In this document: positions 1-7,483 of the stretch, in pieces
Position numbering within the stretch: the first letter of the stretch is position 1
Layout of the letters: every line of letters begins with the position of its first letter
Source of the DNA: Corynebacterium minutissimum
Lineage (GTDB): Bacteria > Actinomycetota > Actinomycetes > Mycobacteriales > Mycobacteriaceae
Direction of reading: 5' to 3'
DNA length: 64,000 nucleotides
Assembly: GCF_000805675.1 (NCBI RefSeq)
Contig: NZ_JSEF01000006.1
Span: 1 to 64,000, forward strand
Notes under the pieces: generated by a model
The model's database searches: none
Seen by the model: only the letters and a program-made list of their open reading frames with translations
What the model was told of the DNA's origin: nothing
Position numbers and translations under genes: made by a program

Positions 1-792
1 AAGCCGAAGAAGCCGATGATTCCGGGTCTTCCGTGGGGTCCGTCCTGGCCGGTTCCGCCGACCAAGCCGGGCGATGACAACGAGGGCAAGGACTCCGATG
101 GTGATGGTCTGACTGACGATCAGGAGAAGGAGCTTGGTACCGATCCGAATAAGGCTGACACCGATGGTGATGGCATCAAGGATGGTGCTGAGGTTGACGG
201 TTCTGAGAACCCGTTCGATAAGGACGGCAACAAGGTTGAGGACGGTAAGCCGGGTGCTCCGACGGATCCGACCAACCCTGACTCTGATGGTGATGGCACC
301 GAAGATGGTGATGAGGTAACCGGTTCTAAGAACGACGGTAAGCCGACGGATCCGAATGATGCTGACTCCAAGCCGGGTAAGCCTGCTGATGCGGATGACC
401 AGAAGCCTGGTGAGGAGCCGGGTGAGGGTGGCTTGTCCTCCAACCTGTCTGAGCGTTGCATCAACACTGGTCTGGGTATCGGTCTGCCGCTGTTGTTCCT
501 GATTCCGGTTGGTCTGGCTTCCCAGATGAATATTCCGGGTCTGTCGGACTTCTTGGCTCCGATTAACAAGCAGATTCAGGACCTGAACATGCGTCTGCAG
601 CAGCAGACCAACACCTTTAATGGTCCGTTGGCTAAGCAGATGGCTGGTATTGATGCTCAGCTGAAGCGTTTCGGTGCTGATTACCACCAGGCTGCTGGTG
701 CTGTGGCTCTGATTGCTGCTGGTGCTCTGGCTATCGGCCTGTTGGCTGATGCGTGTGCACCGGGTGCTGATGAGGAAGGTTCCTCCAAGTAG
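1..792 (+). CDS. Surface protein with calcium-binding TSP3-type repeats, C-terminal part (5' truncated by window)
   Basis: The reading frame is open to base 1, so the gene begins outside the window; an internal ATG at 16 is not a credible start. The visible 263 residues open with a Pro/Lys-rich linker, then an acidic stretch with repeated DxDxDG units (for example [24 protein letters not shown] and [12 protein letters not shown]). These are typical of thrombospondin type 3-like calcium-binding repeats. Next come a hydrophobic segment ([17 protein letters not shown]), an amphipathic helical spacer and a second hydrophobic segment near the C-terminus ([18 protein letters not shown]). There is no LPXTG motif; this kind of C-terminus is familiar from corynebacterial Rib/alpha-like surface proteins. 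Codons are strongly T-ending (GGT, GCT, GAT), unlike most neighbours. Role as adhesin or surface-layer protein is inferred. Confidence 0.75.
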   Translation, partial: KPKKPMIPGLPWGPSWPVPPTKPGDDNEGKDSDGDGLTDDQEKELGTDPNKADTDGDGIKDGAEVDGSENPFDKDGNKVEDGKPGAPTDPTNPDSDGDGTEDGDEVTGSKNDGKPTDPNDADSKPGKPADADDQKPGEEPGEGGLSSNLSERCINTGLGIGLPLLFLIPVGLASQMNIPGLSDFLAPINKQIQDLNMRLQQQTNTFNGPLAKQMAGIDAQLKRFGADYHQAAGAVALIAAGALAIGLLADACAPGADEEGSSK

Positions 793-843
793 TGCATCTG
801 CTGCAAGGGTTGTGTCCGCCTTGTAAATAATTGGACATCGCTT

Positions 844-865
844 GGGAAGGGGCGTCATCCTTCCC
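844..865 (+). terminator. Possible weak hairpin terminator after the surface protein gene
   Basis: Seven-base perfect arms, GGGAAGG at 844-850 and CCTTCCC at 859-865, with an 8-nt loop lie 52 bases after the stop codon. No T-run follows, so intrinsic termination is uncertain. The interval 793-1164 otherwise holds only an AT-rich stretch, a short open frame (831-989) and the stronger hairpin at 1082-1119. Confidence 0.3.
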
Positions 866-1081
866 GCCTAACTGGAGAGTTGATGGAGCAGGCGCTGCTG
901 CTGGTGCGATTGCTTTGGTGGCAGCCGCCTGGTTCCTTACTCCTGATTTGATTGATTATTCCGAAATACTGTCTAGTTATTTCATTTAGTCTTGGGTCTT
1001 CCGATTTATAGCGTTTTCCTTTCCTTAAGCCGCTTGTTGTGAAGGCTCATGGTCACTGGTTTCGTTGAGGCTGGTGTCAGT

Positions 1082-1127
1082 ACACCCCGTCGTGTAGGTC
1101 AGAGGACACGACGGGGTGTTTTAGTTT
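1082..1127. terminator. Strong, probably bidirectional terminator between convergent genes
   Basis: A perfect 14-base inverted repeat (acaccccgtcgtgt at 1082-1095, its complement at 1106-1119) has a 10-nt loop and is followed on the plus strand by TTTAGTTTT. It sits between the plus-strand surface protein gene and the 3' end of the minus-strand hydrolase gene, so it can serve both. Confidence 0.85.
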
Positions 1128-1164
1128 TCCGGCTTAGCTTCTGCCGGTTGATGTGCTCCTTGCT

Positions 1165-2193
1165 TTACTGGGTGTGCCACTCGGTGAGGTGCTCAAGCAG
1201 GATGCGGTCAGAATCCAACTTGGCTTTGCGGTTAGCCTCAACGGTGCCGCCAAACATGGTTTCCCAGGAGGGGCCGATGAGTTCTTCGATGTTCTCGTGG
1301 AAAAGGTGGCCCGCGCCGTCATAGATGTGGGGCTCTAAATTCTTGTTCTGAGCGGCCAAGGTTTCGGCGGCTACGTCGCCTTGCCACATGGCGTCCTCAG
1401 TGCCGGCGAAGAGAAGGCCGTGGCCGTGGAAATCGCTGAGGTCAATGATGGAGTCTGGCGCCGCGGCGGCAACGTTGGCTTCGTAGCCGGCACGGTAGGA
1501 CACGGGAAGGCCCAAAGCGAAGCGGAAGAGCATTGTGCCCATCTCCGAGCCTTGTTCTTTGGCGAAGGGGACTGGTTGTCCCTTCCAAGTGAAGCAGCTG
1601 GTGGTGCCGCTTCCTTGTTGATAGGTCAGGCTGCCAAAGGTGTGGTCGGCAGGAGTGTAGAGAACGATATTAGAGATCTCTGGGTAGCGGGCCGCCAGAT
1701 TGGCGGTGAGTTCTGCTCCTTTTGAGGTGCCGATGACAGTGAGCGGCTCGCTACCGTTTCCTTTCTCCTTGACGTAAGCGATGACCTCGTCGAAGAACTC
1801 GAGTGGCACCTCATCAATGAATTCCTTCTGACCCGGCTTGCCAAAGAAGTAGAGGGCCAACACGTCGTAGCCGTTATCGCGCAGCATCCTTGCTTGCTCA
1901 ACGTTGGCGCCACCGTCGGAGCCGCCGAATACCACGACCGTGCCTGGGTGGGCTTTGCCCTGCGGAGCGAGGTGCTGGCCCTGCGGGGTGAGGTGGAAGC
2001 CCTGCATGTAGTCGCCGGAGATCTTCTCAACGCCTTCTTCTTTAAGGATGCGTTCGTCGCCACCTTCGGGAGGCTCTGGCATCGCGTATCGCTTGGCATT
2101 AATGGTGTGAATAATCCATACGCCTGCTACGAGGACGATGATGCAGATAAGTACTACTCCAATGACTTTGAGGATGATTTTGATAGCTCGCAT
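1165..2193 (-). CDS. Membrane-anchored alpha/beta hydrolase, BAAT/acyl-CoA thioester hydrolase C-terminal type
   Basis: 342 residues. Residues about 7-29 form one hydrophobic N-terminal segment, so the enzyme is probably anchored with its catalytic domain outside. The domain shows an early VVVFGGSDGG oxyanion-type loop, a nucleophile elbow GTSKGAE (Ser between Thr and Lys), a later Asp in LLFAGTEDAMW, and a His in YDGAGHLFHE, giving a plausible Ser-Asp-His triad. The GxSKGA elbow and overall order match the BAAT/acyl-CoA thioester hydrolase C-terminal family. Substrate is unknown. A short internal repeat (FHLTPQGQHLAPQG) lies in the linker before the domain. It stands alone, convergent with the surface gene and divergent from the thiamine transporter operon. 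Confidence 0.7.
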   Translation of the reverse strand: MRAIKIILKVIGVVLICIIVLVAGVWIIHTINAKRYAMPEPPEGGDERILKEEGVEKISGDYMQGFHLTPQGQHLAPQGKAHPGTVVVFGGSDGGANVEQARMLRDNGYDVLALYFFGKPGQKEFIDEVPLEFFDEVIAYVKEKGNGSEPLTVIGTSKGAELTANLAARYPEISNIVLYTPADHTFGSLTYQQGSGTTSCFTWKGQPVPFAKEQGSEMGTMLFRFALGLPVSYRAGYEANVAAAAPDSIIDLSDFHGHGLLFAGTEDAMWQGDVAAETLAAQNKNLEPHIYDGAGHLFHENIEELIGPSWETMFGGTVEANRKAKLDSDRILLEHLTEWHTQ

Positions 2194-2349
2194 GGTGGTT
2201 GGCTCCGTTTCTCGCTTTTGAGATTGTTGTGGTTTGGAGTTTTGGGGTGGATTCTATATCGCTTCCTGCATTTGTGTCGGTGGAGTGGATGTGCTCTTTT
2301 GGTCCGAGATTGCTAAGCTAGCTGTGCTTTTAGCTGTTAACTACACACG

Positions 2350-2468
2350 TCACGGGTGCTCTTCGTCCTCGCGTGTTTTTCTTTTTCGAGCGTGGACGGA
2401 AGCTGAGATGCCGCAGTGCTGCGGCGAACCGTTGAACCTGATCCGGGTAATGCCGGCGAGAGGGAGGA
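2350..2468 (+). promoter_or_regulatory. TPP (THI-box) riboswitch
   Basis: The conserved aptamer pieces are present in order: GGGTGCTC near 2354, an extended variable arm (CTTCGTCC near 2361 pairing with GGACGGAAG near 2394), the core CTGAGA, then ACCGTTGAACCTGATCCGGG, TAATGCCGGCGAGAGGGA. The 3' strand of the aptamer (AGAGGGAGG) is itself the ribosome binding site of ykoE, four bases before its ATG, which suggests direct translational control by thiamine pyrophosphate. Confidence 0.93.
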
Positions 2469-2471
2469 AAA

Positions 2472-3116
2472 ATGAATTCTGTATCCACGTCTGGTGCGGG
2501 TGCTTCTGGCGAGAGTACTTCTGGTGCCGCACCGCGTAGCCTGAACTGGCGCGTCGTGGACATCGTGGTGGCATCCGTGTTGGGTGTAGCCTGTGGTTTC
2601 GTGTTCCTGGTGTGGAACACGGTGGGCTACGCCTGGTTCCAGGCTATGGATGCGCTTACCCCGGGCCTGGGTGGTATTGCCACGGGTATTTGGCTCATCG
2701 GTGGTGTCATTGGCGGGCTTGTTATCCGCAAGCCGGGTGCAGCACTCTACGTGGAGCTGATAGCTGCCATCGTGTCCACCTTGCTGGGCTCGCAGTGGAG
2801 TATTAGTACTGTTTACTCAGGTATTGCGCAGGGCATTGGTGTGGAGATCGTCCTCGCCATCTTCCTCTACCGCCGCTTTAGTCTGGGCGTTGCCATGCTT
2901 GGCGGCATGGCGGCCGGCTGGGGTGCCTTCGTGCTGGAGCTGTTTACCTCCGGAAACCTGGGCAAGACCCTGCAGTTCAACATCATCTACTTCGTCACAC
3001 TGAGTATCTCCGGTGCTATTTTGGCCGGTGCGGTGGGCTACTTCGTGGTGAAGGCTCTGGCTAAGACCGGTGCTCTTGATCGCTTCGCGGTTGGCCGTGA
3101 ACAGCATTCCGCCTAG
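2472..3116 (+). CDS. ykoE: YkoE-type substrate-binding (S) component of a thiamine-precursor ECF transporter
   Basis: 214 residues with about six hydrophobic segments after a Ser/Gly-rich 25-residue N-terminus. The protein matches the YkoE family, the integral membrane subunit thought to bind hydroxymethylpyrimidine or thiamine for the YkoEDC importer. Placement directly behind a TPP riboswitch and before an ABC ATPase and an EcfT-like permease supports this strongly. The ATG at 2472 is fixed by GGGAGG at 2462-2467. Expected location is the cytoplasmic membrane, and expected regulation is repression by TPP. Confidence 0.88.
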   Translation: MNSVSTSGAGASGESTSGAAPRSLNWRVVDIVVASVLGVACGFVFLVWNTVGYAWFQAMDALTPGLGGIATGIWLIGGVIGGLVIRKPGAALYVELIAAIVSTLLGSQWSISTVYSGIAQGIGVEIVLAIFLYRRFSLGVAMLGGMAAGWGAFVLELFTSGNLGKTLQFNIIYFVTLSISGAILAGAVGYFVVKALAKTGALDRFAVGREQHSA

Positions 3117-3118
3117 TT

Positions 3119-3159
3119 GCGGAGTGCTGGTGAGGTCAATAGCGGAGTGCTGGTGAGGT
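3119..3159 (+). repeat. Tandem duplication of 23 bp between ykoE and ykoD
   Basis: The 18-mer gcggagtgctggtgaggt occurs at 3119-3136 and again at 3142-3159, a 23-bp period. It fills the short gap between the two genes, and the second copy supplies the only GGTGAGG-like ribosome binding candidate before the ATG at 3172. Confidence 0.9.
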
Positions 3160-3171
3160 TATTTTCGCAGT

Positions 3172-4581
3172 ATGAGTGAAGTAAGTGCTGCGGGGGCCAC
3201 GAAGGTTTCGGCCCGCGGCTACGGCTGGACCCATGCGGGCAGGCGCGAGGCTGCGCTCGCGGAGATTGACTTTGTTGTCGAGCCGGGGGAGAAGGTGCTG
3301 CTGTGCGGCGATTCCGGTTCGGGGAAGTCCACGCTGCTGGCTGCCATTGCGGGTGTGCTGGGAGGGGATGATGAAGGTACGCGAGTCGGGTCGATTCTGC
3401 TGGAGGATGCCCACGGCACCGTCGAGCAGCCCGGCCGTACCATCCCGGTGGGCTTGGTGCTTCAGGACCCTGATTCCCAGGTGATTGCTGCGCGCGTGGG
3501 CGATGACGTGGCTTTTGGCTGCGAGAATCTGGCCTACCCGCGCGAGGAGATCTGGCAGCGCGTGACTGCCGCGCTGGAGATGGTGGGGCCGTATGTTGAC
3601 CTCGACTTTCCTACCGAGCGGCTCTCCGGCGGGCAGAAGCAGCGCCTCGCCTTGGCGGGCGTCATTGCCATGGGCGCGGGCGTTGTGCTGCTCGACGAAC
3701 CCACGGCGAACCTCGACCCGGAAGGTGCGCGCGATGTCATCGAGGCCGTTTCCACCATGGTGGAGCGCACCGGAGCTACCCTCATCGTGGTCGAGCACCA
3801 GCACGCCGCGTGGAAAGGCGTGCTGGACCGAGCTATTGAGCTCAAGGACGGGCGCATCGTGGCGGATGGGCCGCTTGACAGCGTCGTGGCGAACCGCGCA
3901 GTTACTGATTTGCCGGACGCGAGGGATGCCGCCAAGCACAGCGAGCCCGCCCTGTGGACTACTGACTTGGTCACGCGCTTCGGCCCACCACGTAGTTTTG
4001 AGCTGCCCCGGGGGGCGTCAACGGTGCTCACGGGTCCGAATGGTGCGGGTAAGACCACGTGGATGATGACCGTGGCAGGTCTCCTCCCGGCGGAGTCGGG
4101 TGAGATTGGGGTCGCGGACTTCGTGCGGCGTGGTCTGAAGGGCTCGCCGTTGGAGTGGAAGTCCCGGGAGCTGGCTGACCGCATCGGTTTCGTCTTCCAG
4201 AATCCCGAGCACCAGTTCGTCGCCCGCACCGTGGCTGAGGAGCTGCGCGTGGGGCCGAAAGTTATGCGTCGTGAAGTCCCCGAGGCGCACATTGCCGAGC
4301 TTGTCGACGCCCTCCGCTTAGGCCACCTCCTCAACGCCAACCCGTTCACGTTGTCGGGAGGGGAGAAGCGCCGTCTGTCCGTAGCTACGGCACTGGTGAG
4401 TGCGCCGGAGGTGCTGCTTCTCGACGAACCCACCTTCGGTCAAGATCCCCACACCTTCAGCGAGTTGGTATGGCTGCTGCGCCGCATGGCCGATGAGGGA
4501 ACGACGATTGCCTCCGTGACGCATGACCCGCTCTTTATTTCCGCCTTGGGTGATCACCACGTGGAGGTGACTCGTGCCTAA
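3172..4581 (+). CDS. ykoD: Double-domain energy-coupling ABC ATPase (YkoD type)
   Basis: 469 residues made of two complete ABC ATPase domains fused head to tail. Domain 1 has Walker A GDSGSGKST, signature LSGGQKQR and Walker B VVLLDEPTANLDP. Domain 2 has GPNGAGKTT, LSGGEKRR and VLLLDEPTFGQDP. The two together power the ECF importer formed with YkoE and the EcfT-like YkoC. The 3' end overlaps the next start by 8 bases (GTG of ykoC at 4574), implying translational coupling. It should follow the TPP riboswitch control of the operon. Confidence 0.9.
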   Translation: MSEVSAAGATKVSARGYGWTHAGRREAALAEIDFVVEPGEKVLLCGDSGSGKSTLLAAIAGVLGGDDEGTRVGSILLEDAHGTVEQPGRTIPVGLVLQDPDSQVIAARVGDDVAFGCENLAYPREEIWQRVTAALEMVGPYVDLDFPTERLSGGQKQRLALAGVIAMGAGVVLLDEPTANLDPEGARDVIEAVSTMVERTGATLIVVEHQHAAWKGVLDRAIELKDGRIVADGPLDSVVANRAVTDLPDARDAAKHSEPALWTTDLVTRFGPPRSFELPRGASTVLTGPNGAGKTTWMMTVAGLLPAESGEIGVADFVRRGLKGSPLEWKSRELADRIGFVFQNPEHQFVARTVAEELRVGPKVMRREVPEAHIAELVDALRLGHLLNANPFTLSGGEKRRLSVATALVSAPEVLLLDEPTFGQDPHTFSELVWLLRRMADEGTTIASVTHDPLFISALGDHHVEVTRA

Positions 4582-5398
4582 TCTTTCTTCGTCTCGTCCC
4601 TCCTCGGTGAGTACACGGGGCGCGCCTTCTGCCGGCCTCTTGAGCGGAGTTAATCCGCTGACCCGTATCTTCCTCATGTTCGTGTGGGTCACCCCATTGT
4701 TGCTCTCCGTGGACGTGGTGTCCGGGGGAGTGTCACTGGCGCTGACCATGCTCCTTGCCCCGCTGTGTGGGGTGTCGTGGTTGCGCATGCTAAAAGCAGG
4801 CTGGTTCCTTTTCCTTATCGCTCCGATTTCTGGCATCTCGATGCTGCTCTATGGTGCCCCGGGTGGGCGCGAGTACTTTAGCTTGTGGCTCATTACGGTG
4901 AGTGATAATTCGATTGAGCTCGCCATAGCCATTACCATTCGCGTCTTTGCAGTGGCGCTGCCCATGGTGGTGCTCGCGCGCGCTATCGATCCCACTGAGC
5001 TGGGTGACGCCCTCTCCCAAATCCTCAAGCTGCCGTCCCGCTTCGTCATTGGTGCCGTGGCCGGCGTGCGCATGATGACGCTGTTTAAGTCGGATTGGCA
5101 GTTCCTCGCCATGGCGCGTCGCGCGCGCGGACTGACGGATGAAGGTCGCATTAAGCACCTCATCACCATGTCCTTCGGGTTGCTTGTTCTTGCCTTGCGC
5201 CGCGGCGGCAAGCTTGCCACGGCGATGGAGGCGCGCGGATTCGGCCGTACTCCGCCCGGCGGTGGCCAGCGCACGTGGGCACGTTCTTCCCGTCTTGAGC
5301 AACGAGACTGGCTGGTGATGGCCGCGGGTGTGATCCTCGCTGCACTTCCGGTGGTAGTTTCGGTGCTAAGTGGTTCGTGGAGGTTCTTCGGTCTCTAA
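4574..5398 (+). CDS. ykoC: EcfT/CbiQ-like transmembrane component of the thiamine-precursor transporter (YkoC)
   Basis: 274 residues starting with GTG inside the end of ykoD. It has several membrane segments (LTRIFLMFVWVTPLLLSV, FLFLIAPISGISMLLYG, IRVFAVALPMVVLAR) and a final C-terminal one, with a long cytoplasmic stretch containing MARRARGL and AMEARGFG. These two Ala-Arg-Gly boxes are the ATPase-coupling helices of the EcfT family. It completes the YkoE-YkoD-YkoC set. The substrate is inferred from the riboswitch and S component, not from this protein itself. Confidence 0.88.
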   Translation: MPNLSSSRPSSVSTRGAPSAGLLSGVNPLTRIFLMFVWVTPLLLSVDVVSGGVSLALTMLLAPLCGVSWLRMLKAGWFLFLIAPISGISMLLYGAPGGREYFSLWLITVSDNSIELAIAITIRVFAVALPMVVLARAIDPTELGDALSQILKLPSRFVIGAVAGVRMMTLFKSDWQFLAMARRARGLTDEGRIKHLITMSFGLLVLALRRGGKLATAMEARGFGRTPPGGGQRTWARSSRLEQRDWLVMAAGVILAALPVVVSVLSGSWRFFGL

Positions 5399-5413
5399 GA
5401 CCTCCGCGGCACC

Positions 5414-6034
5414 GTGACTGCACGCGCAAACCCAGAAGTGGTGAAAAGAAAACTCATGCAGGAGACACACGACATCCAGGACGTTGACTACAACAGCCAG
5501 ATGGAACGGCTTTTGGAGGACGTGGTTAAGCTCTCAGCTTCCCGCAAACGCCCGCTCAAGCCAGTAACCGTGCTGATTGACGGTCCCTCAGGCGCCGGCA
5601 AAACATGGACCTCAGTGGCCTTGGCGGAACGTACAGGCTGGCGCGTGGTCCACCTCGATGAGTTCTACCCCGGCTGGCGTGGGCTGGAGGCCGGTTCCGT
5701 CATGGTTGCTGAACAGGTTCTGCGGGAGAACAACCCGGGCTACTGGCGCTGGGATTGGGATACGAATGCGCCCAAGGATTGGGCCAGCCTGGACGCGCGC
5801 GATGACCTCATCGTGGAAGGTGTTGGTTCCGTCACCGCGGAGAATATTGCCGCGGCGAAAGAACGCGGATCTGTCGTGACTGTCCGCATTGATGGGCCGC
5901 GTGAGCAGCGCCGCAAACGCGCACTGGAGCGCGACCCCGCTTATGAGGAATGGTTCGAAACCTGGGAGAAGCAGGAGAAGAACTACTTCGCCGACATCGC
6001 GGTGGATGCCGACCTCACCTGGGAGTGGACGTAG
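5414..6034 (+). CDS. Small P-loop NTPase, uridine kinase-like
   Basis: 206 residues from the GTG at 5414; an ATG at 5456 (MQETHD) is an equally plausible start and would remove a poorly conserved-looking tip. Walker A is DGPSGAGKTW, followed by VVHLDEFYPGW, an Asp-Glu-Phe-Tyr motif like that of uridine kinase-like small kinases, and later an Arg-rich lid (REQRRKRALERD). The substrate is unknown. It follows ykoC after 15 bases on the same strand, so it may be co-transcribed, but nothing in it points to thiamine metabolism. The str operon promoter begins just after its stop. Confidence 0.65.
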   Translation: MTARANPEVVKRKLMQETHDIQDVDYNSQMERLLEDVVKLSASRKRPLKPVTVLIDGPSGAGKTWTSVALAERTGWRVVHLDEFYPGWRGLEAGSVMVAEQVLRENNPGYWRWDWDTNAPKDWASLDARDDLIVEGVGSVTAENIAAAKERGSVVTVRIDGPREQRRKRALERDPAYEEWFETWEKQEKNYFADIAVDADLTWEWT

Positions 6035-6049
6035 CCAAAAAGGGGGATT

Positions 6050-6078
6050 TTGGCAGATCAGGGGGCTGGTGGTAATCT
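6050..6078 (+). promoter_or_regulatory. Predicted promoter of the str operon
   Basis: TTGGCA at 6050-6055, a 17-base spacer, and TAATCT at 6073-6078. It lies about 175 bases before rpsL and leaves a long leader, 6085-6252, which includes a short GC-rich hairpin-like stretch followed by ATTTTT near 6190. Confidence 0.65.
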
Positions 6079-6252
6079 AACCGACGGTTTCATCTTTGTC
6101 TGAGATGAAAAGTCTGATCAGTTTCTCGGCCACACACGGTCGAGGGAAGTTCTGGACATGCGGAAGGGCCCCGGAGAAGAGCCCCCATTTTTGCATGTTT
6201 GACCGCCTTCCTTGATCAGTTGAAGCCGAAGTCATACAGAAAGACTAGATTT

Positions 6253-6624
6253 ATGCCAACTATTCAGCAGCTGGTCCGCAAGGGCCGCCACAGCAAGAAG
6301 GCCGAGGTCGCTACGGCAGCCCTTAAGGGTTCCCCGCAGCGTCGCGGCGTGTGCACTCGTGTGTACACCACCACCCCGAAGAAGCCGAACTCTGCTCTCC
6401 GCAAGGTTGCTCGTGTTCGTCTGACCTCCGGTATCGAGGTTTCCGCCTACATTCCGGGCGAGGGCCACAACCTGCAGGAGCACTCCATGGTGCTCGTCCG
6501 CGGTGGTCGTGTGAAGGACCTCCCGGGTGTTCGCTACAAGATTATCCGTGGCGCACTGGATACCCAGGGCGTGAAGGACCGTAAGCAGGCTCGTTCCCGC
6601 TACGGCGCAAAGAAGGGACAGTAA
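6253..6624 (+). CDS. rpsL: 30S ribosomal protein S12
   Basis: 123 residues, beginning [12 protein letters not shown]. The frame is open further upstream to 6199, but the family start is the ATG at 6253. S12 lines the decoding centre. The streptomycin-relevant lysines are wild type: Lys43 in TPKKPNS and Lys88 in GRVKDLPG. It is the first gene of the str operon, six bases before rpsG. Confidence 0.98.
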   Translation: MPTIQQLVRKGRHSKKAEVATAALKGSPQRRGVCTRVYTTTPKKPNSALRKVARVRLTSGIEVSAYIPGEGHNLQEHSMVLVRGGRVKDLPGVRYKIIRGALDTQGVKDRKQARSRYGAKKGQ

Positions 6625-6630
6625 TCAACA

Positions 6631-7098
6631 ATGCGTAAGAATGCTGCACCGAAGCGTCCTGTAGTCAAGGACCCGGTTTACAACTCCGAGCAGGTCACCA
6701 TGCTGGTGAACAAGATCCTTAAGGACGGCAAGAAGTCCACCGCTGAGCGCATCGTCTACGGCGCTCTCGAGGCTTGCCGCGAGAAGACCGGTACCGACCC
6801 GGTCGGCACCCTGGAGAAGGCTCTGGGCAACATCCGCCCGGACCTTGAGGTTCGCTCCCGCCGTGTGGGTGGCGCTACCTACCAGGTCCCGGTTGAGGTT
6901 AAGCCGGCTCGTTCCAACACCCTGGCACTGCGTTGGTTGGTGACCTTCACCCGCCAGCGTCGCGAGAACACCATGATCGAGCGTCTCGCTAACGAGATCC
7001 TGGACGCATCCAACGGCCTGGGTGCTTCCGTCAAGCGCCGTGAGGATACTCACAAGATGGCTGAGGCTAACCGCGCCTTCGCCCACTACCGCTGGTAA
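6631..7098 (+). CDS. rpsG: 30S ribosomal protein S7
   Basis: 155 residues, full family length, starting [10 protein letters not shown] and containing the conserved [14 protein letters not shown] and [15 protein letters not shown] regions. S7 nucleates assembly of the 30S head. It follows rpsL within the str operon and is separated from fusA by an unusually long, structured 385-base gap. Confidence 0.98.
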   Translation: MRKNAAPKRPVVKDPVYNSEQVTMLVNKILKDGKKSTAERIVYGALEACREKTGTDPVGTLEKALGNIRPDLEVRSRRVGGATYQVPVEVKPARSNTLALRWLVTFTRQRRENTMIERLANEILDASNGLGASVKRREDTHKMAEANRAFAHYRW

Positions 7099-7130
7099 TT
7101 CCTGCGGAATACTGTTGCCACATGGCTTCC

Positions 7131-7254
7131 TGGCCCGAACAACGACATCATCGTTTACCTGCGCCGATAGTGTGAAGGGGCGTTCTTGAAGAGAGGACAC
7201 CTCCACGCGCTGAGTGCAGAACACAACTTTAATAGCGTTGTTCGGGCCATTTTT
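7131..7254 (+). other. Long-range 14-bp inverted repeat with T-run between rpsG and fusA
   Basis: tggcccgaacaacg at 7131-7144 is perfectly complementary to cgttgttcgggcca at 7236-7249, with 91 bases between, and TTTTT follows at 7250-7254. It may be a large-loop terminator, an attenuator or a structured small RNA. The rest of the gap to fusA (7255-7483) holds CATGC direct repeats (7280, 7299, 7309) and presumably the fusA promoter, which could not be placed with confidence. Confidence 0.6.
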
Positions 7255-7483
7255 GTGTATTGGGGAGTTGAACGCCCTGCATGCACAGTCAAAAACGTCA
7301 TGCAGTAACATGCACAGCGGGACAGTGGCAGCCCATATGTGAGGTGCCCTGAGTTCCTCACGCTGCCGCGCTAGCCTAGACGTGGCAAAATAGATCAAGA
7401 CCTATCCATGAAGACGTCTGTGAAATGTGGGTCAGTGCTGAGCTGGCTCCGGCGTCGACGACAATTAAGTTGGGGTATTAACT

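Noticed and set aside
6160..6196. Intrinsic terminator or attenuator before rpsL
   Set aside because: Only a four-base GGGC/GCCC stem precedes ATTTTT, too weak to claim.
6199..6252. Upstream in-frame extension of rpsL from 6199
   Set aside because: It adds 18 residues absent from all S12 proteins; [12 protein letters not shown] at 6253 is the normal start.
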